A DNA stretch of 64,000 nt from Sphingomonas lacusdianchii. Lineage in GTDB: Bacteria > Pseudomonadota > Alphaproteobacteria > Sphingomonadales > Sphingomonadaceae. The notes beneath the pieces were generated by a model that did not search any database, had not been told where the DNA came from, and worked only from the letters and a program-made list of their open reading frames with translations. Of the stretch, positions 18,036 to 26,604 are shown piece after piece. Each line of letters starts with the position of its first letter. The stretch's first letter is position 1. A program made the translations under genes and the position numbers. The stretch covers positions 62,001 to 126,000 of the forward strand of contig NZ_JAKRET010000005.1 in the NCBI RefSeq assembly GCF_022664395.1. Direction: 5' to 3'.

Positions 18036-18941
18036 CTAGACGGCGGCCAGCATCCGGCGGTCGCCGGCGAGGCGCATCATCGCCTTTTGCAGTTTCTCGA
18101 ACGCCCGCACCTCGATCTGGCGGACGCGTTCGCGGCTGACGCCATAGACCTGGCTGAGTTCCTCCAGCGTCTTGGGATCGTCGGTCAGGCGGCGTTCGGT
18201 GAGGATGTGCTTTTCGCGATCGTTGAGGTCGTCCATCGCCTCGACCAGCATGCCGTGGCGGACATCGGCCTCCTGCGCCTCGGCGACGACCGAGTCCTGC
18301 AGGGGGCTGTCATCGGCCAGCCAGTCCTGCCACTGGCTCTCGCCATCCTCGCGCATCGGGACGTTGAGCGAGGTGTCGCCGCCCATCGCCATGCGGCGGT
18401 TCATCGAGGTCACTTCCTCCTCGGTAACGCCGAGGTCGGTCGCGATTTTTTGCAGATGCTCAGGCGACAAATCGCCGTCCTCAAAGGCGTCGAGCTTCGA
18501 CTTCATCCGGCGCAGGTTGAAGAACAGCTTCTTCTGCGCGGCGGTGGTGCCCATCTTTACCAGCGACCACGACCGCAGGATGAATTCCTGGATCGAGGCG
18601 CGAATCCACCACATCGCATAGGTGGCGAGGCGGAAGCCGCGATCGGGCTCGAATTTCTTCACGCCCTGCATCAGTCCGATATTCCCTTCGGAAATCAGTT
18701 CGCTGACGGGCAAGCCATACCCACGATAGCCCATCGCGATCTTGGCCACGAGACGCAGGTGCGAGGTGACGAGCTGCGCCGCCGCCTCCGGATCGCCATG
18801 TTCCTGAAACCGCTTGGCGAGCATATACTCCTGCTCGGGTGCGAGGATCGGAAACTTGCGGATTTCGGAGAGATAGCGGTTGAGGCTCGCCTCGCCGCCA
18901 AGCGCCGGGATCGTCGCCGGGACGTTGCTGCCAGTTGCCAT
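18036..18941 (-). CDS. rpoH: RNA polymerase sigma-32 (heat shock) factor
   Basis: Group 3 sigma factor of 301 aa. Region 1.2/2.1 begins LNRYLSEIRKFPILAPEQEYML. Region 2 contains HLRLVAKIAMGYRGYGLPVSELISEGNIGLM and the -10 recognition helix RLATYAMWWIRASIQEFIL. The RpoH box follows (MGTTAAQKKLFFNLRRMKSKL), and region 4.2 has SQVYGVSRERVRQIEVRAFEKLQ. ATG 18941 is preferred over 18968 because AAGGGAG lies about 9 bases upstream. Known role: heat-shock regulon; alphaproteobacteria often carry two rpoH genes and this one cannot be assigned to H1 or H2 by sight. It lies 51 bases downstream of rluD. Confidence 0.94.
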   Translation of the reverse strand: MATGSNVPATIPALGGEASLNRYLSEIRKFPILAPEQEYMLAKRFQEHGDPEAAAQLVTSHLRLVAKIAMGYRGYGLPVSELISEGNIGLMQGVKKFEPDRGFRLATYAMWWIRASIQEFILRSWSLVKMGTTAAQKKLFFNLRRMKSKLDAFEDGDLSPEHLQKIATDLGVTEEEVTSMNRRMAMGGDTSLNVPMREDGESQWQDWLADDSPLQDSVVAEAQEADVRHGMLVEAMDDLNDREKHILTERRLTDDPKTLEELSQVYGVSRERVRQIEVRAFEKLQKAMMRLAGDRRMLAAV

Positions 18942-18992
18942 CGTCAAAACTCCCTTTGTCGTGGGCATTGCCGCATCGCGACATCCCCGGAA

Positions 18993-19946
18993 CTAACCAT
19001 GAAGATGATCCAACAGTTCCTGCATGTCTGCCGGAAGATCGCTATCAAACGCCAAAGCGTTCTTTGTCACGGGATGAATGAACCCCAGATGTGCGGCGTG
19101 CAATGCCTGTCGGCGGAAATCGAGCGTTTCGAGTTCGCCCCGTAGCGCAGGCTTGCGCCCCGCATAGACCGGGTCGCCGAGCAGGGGGTGACCGATCGAC
19201 GCCATATGCACCCGCACCTGATGCGTCCGCCCGGTTTCCAGCCGGCATTCGATCAACGACGCCCCCCGAAGTTGGCGAAGTTTACGCCAATGGGTGATGG
19301 CGTGTTTGGCGGTCGGCGAGTGGACGATCGCCATCTTCTTGCGATCATTGGGGGATCGCGCGAGGGGCGCGTCCACCGTTCCCGCCGAAGTTGACACCCG
19401 ACCCGCCGCGATCGCCAGATAGCGGCGGTCGATGCTGTGATCCTTGAACTGGCGCGCCAGTCCCTCGTGCGCGACGTCGCTCTTGGCGACGACCAGCAGT
19501 CCCGACGTATCCTTGTCGATGCGGTGGACGATCCCCGGCCGCGCGACGCCGCCGATTCCCGACAGCTTGCCCGCGCAATGATGTAGCAGCGCGTTGACCA
19601 GCGTCCCGTCGAGATTGCCGGCCGCCGGATGCACGACCAGCCCGGCGGGCTTGTCGACGACGATCAGATGATCGTCCTCATAGGCAACGACCAGCGGAAT
19701 ATCCTGCGCCACATTGTCGAGCGGCACTGCAGCGGGCACGGTGATGACGAAATGCTGCCCCGCCGCAACCTTGCGCTTGCCGTCGGACACCGGACCATCG
19801 GGACCGGCGACATGCCCCGATGCCAGCAGCGCCTTGATCCGTTCGCGCGACAGGTCGGTCACGACCTCGGCCAGCGCCTTGTCGATCCTGAGGCCGTGCG
19901 CGGCATCGGTAATGCGCGCCTCTATCGTGGAAACCCCCCGGTCCAT
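18993..19946 (-). CDS. rluD: RluA-family 23S rRNA pseudouridine synthase
   Basis: A 317-aa pseudouridine synthase. The N-terminal S4-like RNA-binding domain (RIDKALAEVVTDLSRERIKALLASGHV) is followed by the catalytic domain: YEDDHLIVVDKPAGLVVHPA, the active-site HRIDKDTSGLLVVAK (nucleophilic Asp), and RLETGRTHQVRVHMASIGHPLLGD. Full length, with the S4 domain, favours RluD (helix 69 of 23S rRNA) over RluA/RluC, but the exact target is inferred. It diverges from the JAMM gene, with starts only about 12 bases apart. Confidence 0.9.
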   Translation of the reverse strand: MDRGVSTIEARITDAAHGLRIDKALAEVVTDLSRERIKALLASGHVAGPDGPVSDGKRKVAAGQHFVITVPAAVPLDNVAQDIPLVVAYEDDHLIVVDKPAGLVVHPAAGNLDGTLVNALLHHCAGKLSGIGGVARPGIVHRIDKDTSGLLVVAKSDVAHEGLARQFKDHSIDRRYLAIAAGRVSTSAGTVDAPLARSPNDRKKMAIVHSPTAKHAITHWRKLRQLRGASLIECRLETGRTHQVRVHMASIGHPLLGDPVYAGRKPALRGELETLDFRRQALHAAHLGFIHPVTKNALAFDSDLPADMQELLDHLHG

Positions 19947-19957
19947 TGCCTACAAAG

Positions 19958-20458
19958 ATGGGAATGAGACCGAGTTTTACAAGCGAAACGATCCGCGCGC
20001 TGCTGGTCAAGGCGGCGGGGAGCGCGCAGGAAGTCTGCGGTCTGCTGCGGGGGACGGGCGACCGGATCGAGACGGCGCAGCCCGCGCGCAACGTCGCCGC
20101 CGACCCCGCGCGCCATTTCGAGATCGATCCGGCGGTGCTGCTGAAAGCGTATCGCGATGCGCGGGGCGGCGGGGCGGCGGTGCTCGGCTGCTATCATTCG
20201 CATCCGAGCGGCAGCGCATATCCGTCACCGACCGATGCGGCGCAGGCGGCGGCGGACGGGCGGTTGTGGTTGATTATCGGCGGTGGCACCGCGCGGTTGT
20301 GGCGGGCGGTCGCGAACGGGGAACGCCATGGCCGATTCGACCCCGTCCGTTTCGACGTCATCTACGCCGGCCACGTTGAAAATAACTGCGAGGCGGTGCA
20401 GATGGACATTAGCGGCCGGACGATGACGTTCGGCGCAGCGCAGGGATCGTCGCTTTGA
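19958..20458 (+). CDS. JAMM/MPN+ metalloprotease-like protein
   Basis: Mov34/MPN-fold protein of about 166 aa carrying a complete JAMM zinc motif. The upstream Glu is in AQEVCGLLRG, and the core is CYHSHPSGSAYPSPTDAAQA (His-x-His, then Asp). In bacteria such enzymes remove C-terminal peptides from ubiquitin-like sulphur carriers or act on other isopeptide-like bonds; no sulphur carrier gene is nearby, so the substrate is unknown. Start could be TTG 19946, ATG 19958 or ATG 19964; none has a good ribosome site. Its stop overlaps the TTG start of chpT (TTGA), indicating coupling. Confidence 0.85.
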   Translation: MGMRPSFTSETIRALLVKAAGSAQEVCGLLRGTGDRIETAQPARNVAADPARHFEIDPAVLLKAYRDARGGGAAVLGCYHSHPSGSAYPSPTDAAQAAADGRLWLIIGGGTARLWRAVANGERHGRFDPVRFDVIYAGHVENNCEAVQMDISGRTMTFGAAQGSSL

Positions 20459-21093
20459 ACATCAGCCCAGCCGAATTCGCCAGCCTGATGTGTTCGCGAT
20501 TATGCCATGATCTGCTGAGCCCCGTCGGGGCGCTCAACAACGGCCTCGAACTGCTGGCCGACGAGACCGATCCCGACATGCGTGCCCGCTGCCTCGAACT
20601 GCTGACCGACAGTGCGCGGGCATCGGCCAACAAGCTGAAATTCTTCCGCCTCGCCTTTGGCGCGGCCGGCGGATTCGGTGATTCGATCGATACGCGCGAG
20701 GCGCGGGCGGCGCTGGAGGGATTGTTCGGCGACAATCACCGGGTGAAGCTCGGCTGGATGGTCGAGGCACCGTCGCTGCCCAAGCCCGCGGTCAAGGTGT
20801 TGCTGAACCTTGCCCTGATTGCCGGCGATGCGCTGGTGCGCGGCGGGCAGCTCGACGTCGGGGCGGAAGTCACCGCGACCGGCATCGATATCGCGGTGCG
20901 CGCCGACGGGCCGCGGATCGTGCTGGATGCCGAACTGCGCGGCGCGTTGCTGGGCGACGCGGCGATGATGACCCCGCGCGCGGCGGCGGCATGCCTTGCG
21001 CGCGAACTGGTCGAGCAGGGCGGCGGTACGTTGCAGGTATCGCCGAGCGATTCGCCGGTGTTGCTGTTCGGGGCTTCGTTCGCGTCGGTTTGA
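20455..21093 (+). CDS. chpT: Histidine phosphotransferase ChpT
   Basis: A 212-aa dimeric phosphotransferase resembling a degenerate histidine kinase. The DHp helix carries SRLCHDLLSPVGALNNGLELL with the phospho-accepting His, the H-D-L-L/S-P-V-G-A-L-x-N-G signature of ChpT. The second half is a reduced ATPase-like fold ending GTLQVSPSDSPVLLFGASF, with no G1/G2 nucleotide boxes. In Caulobacter ChpT shuttles phosphate from CckA to CtrA and CpdR. Here it heads a row of chemotaxis genes, which suggests motility and cell-cycle control are linked, as in other alphaproteobacteria. TTG start is forced by overlap. Confidence 0.9.
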   Translation: MNISPAEFASLMCSRLCHDLLSPVGALNNGLELLADETDPDMRARCLELLTDSARASANKLKFFRLAFGAAGGFGDSIDTREARAALEGLFGDNHRVKLGWMVEAPSLPKPAVKVLLNLALIAGDALVRGGQLDVGAEVTATGIDIAVRADGPRIVLDAELRGALLGDAAMMTPRAAAACLARELVEQGGGTLQVSPSDSPVLLFGASFASV

Positions 21094-21163
21094 GCGAGTT
21101 TCTCGTCGGCGCTTCCTTTGCTGATGCGAAAGAAGTTGGTAACTGTATCAAGTCGAAATTTCG

Positions 21164-21320
21164 CCGAAAGTCTGCTTCGCCGTATCCCCGCGAAGGCGGG
21201 GATCCAGGGCGGTACTCGCAACCTTTGTTCTGCTAGGCTCTGGACCCCCGCCTGCGCGGGGGTACGGAAGGATACCGGGATAGGCGAAGGCCTTTCGCAA
21301 AGGTCTCGATTGAGTCCCGC
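21164..21320. repeat. Composite inverted repeat, copy B
   Basis: Fills most of the 337-base gap between chpT and cheA. Left inner arm is 21181-21207 (GTATCCCCGC...GGGGATCCAG) and right inner arm is 21240-21265 (CTGGACCCCCGCC...GGGGGTAC). Outer arms are CGCCGAAAGTC on the left and CTTTCGCAAAGGTCTCG on the right. Nothing else is recognised in the gap apart from the region immediately before cheA. Confidence 0.8.
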
Positions 21321-21430
21321 GGTAACGGGTCGGGCCGCAGGTGGTGTTCGGAGAGCGTACCGAACCGGCCTACTAACTCCGCCTTAACCTATCGAACGCC
21401 ATGGTCGCGTCCACAACCGGACGGGGCCGC

Positions 21431-23770
21431 ATGGACGATCTGTTACAGGAATTCATCGCCGAAACCCGCGAAACGCTGGAGGCGTTGTCGTCGGAGATCG
21501 TCGCGTGGGAAGCCGCGCCCGACGATCGTGCCCGGCTGGATGCCATTTTCCGATTCGTCCACACGGTGAAGGGAAGCTGCGGTTTCCTGGATCTGCCGCG
21601 ACTGTCGCGGCTGAGCCATGCCGCCGAGGACACGCTGTGCGAGGTACGCGACGGCAAGCGTCGGCCGGACAGCGCACTGGTCGATGCGGTCCTCGCGATC
21701 GTCGACCGGATCGGCGATCTGGTCGAGGCGATCGATGCCGGACTGCCGCTGACCGACGAGGGCGAGGACGATCTGATCGCCGCACTGGCGCCGAGGATCG
21801 GCAATCCCGCGACGGCGGCGACGCCCGTGGCGGCGGCGGCTATGGCGGCGGGGCGGGCACCGCTGCGCAGCGTCCGGCTGAACGTCGATCTGCTCGACCG
21901 GATGATGAGCGGCATGTCCGACATGGTGCTGGTCCGCAACGAACTGGTCCGGCGCCTGCGCGACACCGATCTGGACCCTGCGGTCGAGGCGGCGCTGGAG
22001 CGGTTGTCGAGCTCGGTGGCCGACATGCGCGATGCGGTTACGCGGACGCGGATGCAGAAGATCGAGACGCTGTTTTCGCCGCTGCCCCGCATCGTCCGCG
22101 ACACGGCGGCGGTGGTCGGCAAGGCGGTGTCGCTGACCGTCGACGGCAGCGATGTCGAGCTGGACCGCGAGATGATCGAGGTGATGCGCGATCCGCTGGT
22201 CCATCTGGTGCGCAACGCGATCGACCATGGCGTCGAGACGCCGATGGAGCGCCGGGCGGCGGGCAAGCGCGAGAGCGGGCGGCTGCACGTATCGGCGCGG
22301 CAATCGGGCAACCAGATCGTCATCGAGATCATCGATGACGGGCGCGGCATCGATACCGACCGGCTGGTGGCCAAGCTGGCGGCGACGGGGCAGCGCAGCG
22401 AGAGCGAACTGCGCAAGCTGAACGATCGGCAGCGCTGCGAACTGGTGTTCGCGCCGGGACTGTCGTCGCGCGACACCGCGACCGAGATTTCGGGACGCGG
22501 CGTCGGCATGGACGTGGTGCGCGCCGCGATCGACCAGATTGGCGGGCGCATCACGCTGGACAACAAGCCCGGGCGGGGATTGCGGATCGCGGTGCAGGTA
22601 CCGCTGACGCTGTCGATCGTGTCGACGATCGTGGTGCGGGCAGGCGCGCATCGCTTCGCCATTTCGCGGCAGACGATCGGCGAGATCGTCAACGAACGCG
22701 CCGCCAATATCCGCGTCGACCAGCTGGGCGACAATCGCATCGCGCGCATCCGCGACCGGCGAATCCCGGTGGTCGATCTGTGCGAGGTGATCGGCGTGGC
22801 CGCCGATGCACCCGCCGCGCCCAAGATGCTGGTGGTGGTGACGATCGGCGCGGGCGACTTCGCGATCGCGGTCGACGAGGTGCTCGATACCGAGGAACTG
22901 GTGGTGAAGCCCGCCGCGCCGGCGGTGATGGCGACCGGCCTGTATGCCGGACAGACGCTGCCCGATACCGGACGGCCGATGCTGATGCTCGATTGCGCCG
23001 GGGTGGCACAGGCGGCGGGGTTGAGCTTTGCCGATGCGATGGATCTGGAGATCGAAGCCGAGGAAGCGGCGGAAGCGGACCACCGCGTCACCGCCTTGCT
23101 GTTCGACGATCTGGACGGGCGGCGGCGGGTCATCCCGCTGGCGGTGATCGACCGGATCGAACGCATCCGGGCCGGATCGCTGCAGCAGAGCGCAGGGCGC
23201 ATCCGGCTGGCGATCGACGGGCGAATCGTGCCGGCCGAGGCGAGCGATCCGGCGGCGATCGAGCGGGTGACGACGGTGCTGCGCCTGACCGACGGCGTGA
23301 TGGAAGTCGCCTATGCGATCGTCGATGCGGTCGACATCGTCATGCTCCCCGAACTGGCACCGACCGGGGAGGTGCCGGGGCCGATTGCCGGCATCGTGTT
23401 GCTGGACGGCGAGCAGATCGAGCAGATCGATCCGCTATGGTTGTTCGAACGCCATGCGCGTGAGGCGGCGTCGGCGCTGGTCGCGCGCGGCCGGCCGACC
23501 TGTCTTCTGGCGGATGGCGGCAGCGGATGGATGCGCGCCTTTCTCCGCCCGATGCTGGAGCAGGCGGGTTATCGGATCGTCGAACGGGTCGAGGAGGGCG
23601 AACGCCCGACCCTCGTGCTGGCACAGGCCGATATCGCTGTGCCGGTCCCGGTCGCCGGGGCGCCGGTGGTACGGTTGCGCGCATCGCCCGCCGATATCGG
23701 CGACGGCAGCATCTATCGCTACGACCGCGAAGGCGTGTTGCGGGCGCTGCGCATCGCGGCGGGAGGTTGA
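21431..23770 (+). CDS. cheA: Chemotaxis histidine kinase CheA with extra C-terminal domains
   Basis: Kinase of 779 aa. The Hpt domain has the phospho-His at about residue 44 (FRFVHTVKGSCGFLD). No P2 docking domain is evident; P3 dimerisation is around DLLDRMMSGMSDMVLVRNEL. The ATPase boxes are HLVRNAIDHGVE (N), IDDGRGID (G1) and SGRGVGMDVV (G2). The CheW-like P5 domain (residues ~390-520) is followed by a second CheW-like module (LLFDDLDGRRRVIPLAVIDRIE). From about residue 687 there is a receiver-like tail, CLLADGGSGWMRAFLRPMLE, that lacks the acidic pair and an obvious phospho-Asp. ATG 21431 gives the usual start MDDLLQEF; ATG 21401 is possible. Confidence 0.93.
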   Translation: MDDLLQEFIAETRETLEALSSEIVAWEAAPDDRARLDAIFRFVHTVKGSCGFLDLPRLSRLSHAAEDTLCEVRDGKRRPDSALVDAVLAIVDRIGDLVEAIDAGLPLTDEGEDDLIAALAPRIGNPATAATPVAAAAMAAGRAPLRSVRLNVDLLDRMMSGMSDMVLVRNELVRRLRDTDLDPAVEAALERLSSSVADMRDAVTRTRMQKIETLFSPLPRIVRDTAAVVGKAVSLTVDGSDVELDREMIEVMRDPLVHLVRNAIDHGVETPMERRAAGKRESGRLHVSARQSGNQIVIEIIDDGRGIDTDRLVAKLAATGQRSESELRKLNDRQRCELVFAPGLSSRDTATEISGRGVGMDVVRAAIDQIGGRITLDNKPGRGLRIAVQVPLTLSIVSTIVVRAGAHRFAISRQTIGEIVNERAANIRVDQLGDNRIARIRDRRIPVVDLCEVIGVAADAPAAPKMLVVVTIGAGDFAIAVDEVLDTEELVVKPAAPAVMATGLYAGQTLPDTGRPMLMLDCAGVAQAAGLSFADAMDLEIEAEEAAEADHRVTALLFDDLDGRRRVIPLAVIDRIERIRAGSLQQSAGRIRLAIDGRIVPAEASDPAAIERVTTVLRLTDGVMEVAYAIVDAVDIVMLPELAPTGEVPGPIAGIVLLDGEQIEQIDPLWLFERHAREAASALVARGRPTCLLADGGSGWMRAFLRPMLEQAGYRIVERVEEGERPTLVLAQADIAVPVPVAGAPVVRLRASPADIGDGSIYRYDREGVLRALRIAAGG

Positions 23771-23772
23771 GC

Positions 23773-24213
23773 ATGCCCCAGTTGTTCCTGCTTGCGACCA
23801 TCGTCGGTCAGGAGGTTGCTATCCGGTCCGACCATGTCGAATCGGTGGTCGATATCGGCGAGATCACACCGGTCGCGCGCACGTCGCGCGCGGTGCGCGG
23901 ACTGGCGGCACTGCGCAGCCGGGTGGTGACGGTGATCGACACCGCGATCGTGCTCGACCCCGCGGCACCGCTGGCCGCGCGCCGCCGCGCGGTGGTGACG
24001 CAGGTCGACGGCCATCATTATGCGCTGCTGGTCGACGCACTGGACGATGCGCATCGCTTCGTACCGAAACCGTTGTCGGCCGGGCTGTTGCCCGGGGCCG
24101 CATGGGCGGCGATCACCAACGGCCTGATCGAGCATGAAGGGCGCGTCGTCCTGATCCTCGACCTGCCGGCGATCGTCGCGCGGGCGGCGGATGCGGGACG
24201 GGTCGCCGCCTGA
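23773..24213 (+). CDS. cheW: Chemotaxis coupling protein CheW
   Basis: A 146-aa single-domain CheW fold. The beginning FLLATIVGQEVAIRSDHVESVVDIGEITPV and the later RGLAALRSRVVTVIDTAIVL correspond to the two CheW subdomains; LIEHEGRVVLILDLPAI closes the fold. It links receptors to CheA. It starts 3 bases after the cheA stop and is co-transcribed with it. It is shorter than the usual ~160 aa, with a trimmed N-terminus. Confidence 0.9.
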   Translation: MPQLFLLATIVGQEVAIRSDHVESVVDIGEITPVARTSRAVRGLAALRSRVVTVIDTAIVLDPAAPLAARRRAVVTQVDGHHYALLVDALDDAHRFVPKPLSAGLLPGAAWAAITNGLIEHEGRVVLILDLPAIVARAADAGRVAA

Positions 24214-24274
24214 ACTTTAACGCGGCGCTTACGAAAGCGTCCTACTGTCGCGCGTACCAACATGGGGTGTTGTC

Positions 24275-24640
24275 ATGAAGAGTTGCCTGGTCGTCGATGA
24301 TTCGAAGGTGATCCGCAAGGTCGCCCGGCATATTCTCGAAACGCTCCAGTTCGAGGTGCGCGAGGCGGGCGACGGGCGCGAGGCGCTCGACCAATGCGCC
24401 AAAGCACAGCCTGACGTGATCCTGCTCGACTGGAACATGCCGGTGATGAGCGGCATGGATTTCCTGCGCGCGCTGCGCCAGAGCGAGGGCGGCATGCAGC
24501 CCAAGGTCGTGTTCTGCACGACCGAGAACGGCATGGCGTATATCCGGGCGGCGATCGAGGCCGGGGCCGACGAATATGTCATGAAGCCGTTCGATCGCGA
24601 GACGTTGGAGAGCAAGCTTCAGATCGTCGGCGTCGCCTGA
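24275..24640 (+). CDS. cheY: Single-domain response regulator CheY
   Basis: A 121-aa receiver. The acidic pair is in CLVVDDSKVIRKVARHILE, the phospho-Asp is in VILLDWNMPVMSGMDFL, the Thr switch is in VVFCTTENG, and the Lys is in YVMKPFD; all key residues are intact. DWNMP is typical of CheY/DivK-like single-domain regulators in alphaproteobacteria. The 61-base gap after cheW could contain a weak promoter. Output is presumably the flagellar switch; no flagellar genes are in the window. Confidence 0.92.
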   Translation: MKSCLVVDDSKVIRKVARHILETLQFEVREAGDGREALDQCAKAQPDVILLDWNMPVMSGMDFLRALRQSEGGMQPKVVFCTTENGMAYIRAAIEAGADEYVMKPFDRETLESKLQIVGVA

Positions 24641-24659
24641 TCCAGACCGAAGCAAGGTC

Positions 24660-25709
24660 GTGAACGCCCCGTTCGCCCGAACCGCCGCAGCGGATGGTAC
24701 GGCCGTACGGGTCCTGATCGTCGACGATTCGGCGGTGACCCGTGCGGTGCTGACCCGCATCGTCGAGGCGATGCCCGGACACCGCGTCGTCGCGGCGGTG
24801 GGCGGCATCGTACAGGCGACCGGCAGTCTGGCGGGCGGGGCGGCCGACCTGATCCTGCTCGACATCAATTTGCCCGGCATCGACGGCCTTTCGGGGTTGC
24901 CCGACCTGTTGGCGGCGGCGCCGGGGGCGCGGGTGATCGTGCTGTCGGGCGACTGTGCCGACGGATCGCCGACCGCCGCCCATGCGCTGTCGCTGGGCGC
25001 GGCGGCGACGCTGGCCAAGCCCGAATCCTCGCCGCTGGCGGGCGGGTTCGCCGCGCGGCTGGAGGGGCTGGTCGAGCGGGTGATGCGCACGGTGCCGCGT
25101 GCGAACGGCGGTTTCGCCCAGGCGCGCAGCGACGTGTTCGACATCATCGCGATCGGCGCGTCGACCGGCGGCATCCATGCACTGGCGCCGTTGCTGGCGG
25201 CGATCCCGCCCGAACTCGACATACCGATCCTCGTCACCCAGCATCTGCCGGGGACGTTCACCGAATATTTCGCGCAGCAGCTGGCCGGGCTGGCGCGGCG
25301 GCCCGTGGATGTGGCGCGCGACAGCCTGCGCATCCAGCGCGGACGGCTGATCGTGGCGCCGGGCGACGCGCATATCCGGGTGGTGCCGACCAGCGACGGC
25401 GCCGCGACGCGGCTCGATCGGGCGCCGTCGATCAGCGGCTGCATGCCCTCGGTCGATCCGATGTTCGATTCGGTGGCGCAGGTGTTCGGCGCGCGGGCGC
25501 TGGCGATCGTGCTGTCGGGCATGGGCCGCGATGGCGCGCGCGGCGCGGCGAATGTCCGTGCGGCAGGGGGGGTGGTCGCGGTGCAGGATCAGGCGAGTTC
25601 GGTGGTCTGGGGAATGCCGGGGGCGGTGGCCGAGGCGGGGCTGGCCAACACCATCGGCACGCCCGCGCAACTGGGCGCGTTCGTCGCGCGGCGGCGGCGG
25701 CCGGCATGA
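24660..25709 (+). CDS. cheB: Protein-glutamate methylesterase/deamidase CheB
   Basis: A 349-aa receiver-methylesterase. The receiver has VLIVDDSAVTRAVLTRIVE and LILLDINLPGIDGL (phospho-Asp). The CheB catalytic triad is visible as Ser in IGASTGGIHAL, His in VTQHLPGTFTEYF and Asp in GMGRDGARG. The GTG start at 24660 has AAGG upstream. It demethylates or deamidates receptors when phosphorylated by CheA. The N-terminal extension of 15 residues before the receiver is of no known role. Its stop overlaps the cheR start (ATGA). Confidence 0.94.
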   Translation: MNAPFARTAAADGTAVRVLIVDDSAVTRAVLTRIVEAMPGHRVVAAVGGIVQATGSLAGGAADLILLDINLPGIDGLSGLPDLLAAAPGARVIVLSGDCADGSPTAAHALSLGAAATLAKPESSPLAGGFAARLEGLVERVMRTVPRANGGFAQARSDVFDIIAIGASTGGIHALAPLLAAIPPELDIPILVTQHLPGTFTEYFAQQLAGLARRPVDVARDSLRIQRGRLIVAPGDAHIRVVPTSDGAATRLDRAPSISGCMPSVDPMFDSVAQVFGARALAIVLSGMGRDGARGAANVRAAGGVVAVQDQASSVVWGMPGAVAEAGLANTIGTPAQLGAFVARRRRPA

Positions 25710-26542
25710 CCGTGGCGCGCCCTGCCGGCCCGCTCGGCCCCGCCGCCAGCGCGATCGTCGCGTTGCTCGAACAGCGCACCGGGCAACAGCTCGACGCCGG
25801 CCGCGCATGGCGGATCGACAGCGCGCTCCAGCCGATGCTGCGCGAGCGGGGGCTGAGCACGCTCGACGAACTGGTCGCGCGGATCAACGACCGGGCGTCG
25901 AGCGAGCGCGGGCTGGCCGATCTGGTGGTCGATGCGCTGCTGAACCAGGAAACATCCTTCTTCCGCGATGCCGCGACGCTCGACACCGTCGTGCAGGCGG
26001 GGATCGACATGGTCGCAGAAACGCCGCGCCGGCTGCGCATCTGGTCGGCGGCGTGTTCGACCGGGCAGGAGCCGCTGTCGATGGCGATGCTGTTCGCCGA
26101 GGCGAGCGAGCGGACCGGCATCCTGCCGCCCGAAATCCGGGCGACCGACATTTCGATGCGGGCGCTGATGCGGGCGCGGGCGGCGCGCTATACCCAGTTC
26201 GAAATCCAGCGCGGACTGCCGATCCGGCGGATGATGCAATGGTTCGAACCGCGCGACGATCTGTGGGAGGCGAAGGCCGAGCTGCGCTTCCGGCTGCTCT
26301 ATGGCCAGCAAAATCTCATCGCCGACCCGATGCCGGCGGGCAAGTTCGATATCGTGCTGTGCCGCAACGTGTTGATGTACCTGTCGCCCGCGACGCGTGG
26401 CGTGGTGCTCGACCGGATCGCCCCGGTGCTGCGGCCGGGCGGGTTGCTGGTGCTGGGCGCGGGCGAGACGGTGATCGGGCACACCGATGCGCTGGTACCG
26501 TCCGAACGCTATCGCGGGCTGTACCGGCCGGCCGCGCACTGA
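25706..26542 (+). CDS. cheR: Chemotaxis protein methyltransferase CheR
   Basis: A 278-aa SAM-dependent methyltransferase. An N-terminal helical domain precedes LLNQETSFFRDAATLD, the conserved NETxFFR-like segment. The SAM site is RLRIWSAACSTGQEPLSMAM, and the second motif is FDIVLCRNVLMYLSPATRG. No TPR extension, unlike the second CheR of this window. It methylates receptor glutamates. Last gene of the cluster; no receptor gene is linked to it here. Confidence 0.94.
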   Translation: MTVARPAGPLGPAASAIVALLEQRTGQQLDAGRAWRIDSALQPMLRERGLSTLDELVARINDRASSERGLADLVVDALLNQETSFFRDAATLDTVVQAGIDMVAETPRRLRIWSAACSTGQEPLSMAMLFAEASERTGILPPEIRATDISMRALMRARAARYTQFEIQRGLPIRRMMQWFEPRDDLWEAKAELRFRLLYGQQNLIADPMPAGKFDIVLCRNVLMYLSPATRGVVLDRIAPVLRPGGLLVLGAGETVIGHTDALVPSERYRGLYRPAAH

Positions 26543-26604
26543 CCTTGCCTTTCCCCGCGTCCCGCCGCAATCGGGGCGCAGTGGCGTGAAGGGACAAGAG
26601 TCGC

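Noticed and set aside
21373-23202. 609-codon frame antisense to cheA
   Set aside because: Ser/Arg-rich low-complexity shadow of a well supported kinase gene.
24213-24274. CtrA box upstream of cheY (TTAA-N7-TTAA)
   Set aside because: Sequence is TTAA-CGCGGCG-CTTA, with two mismatches in the second half, so not counted as a site.
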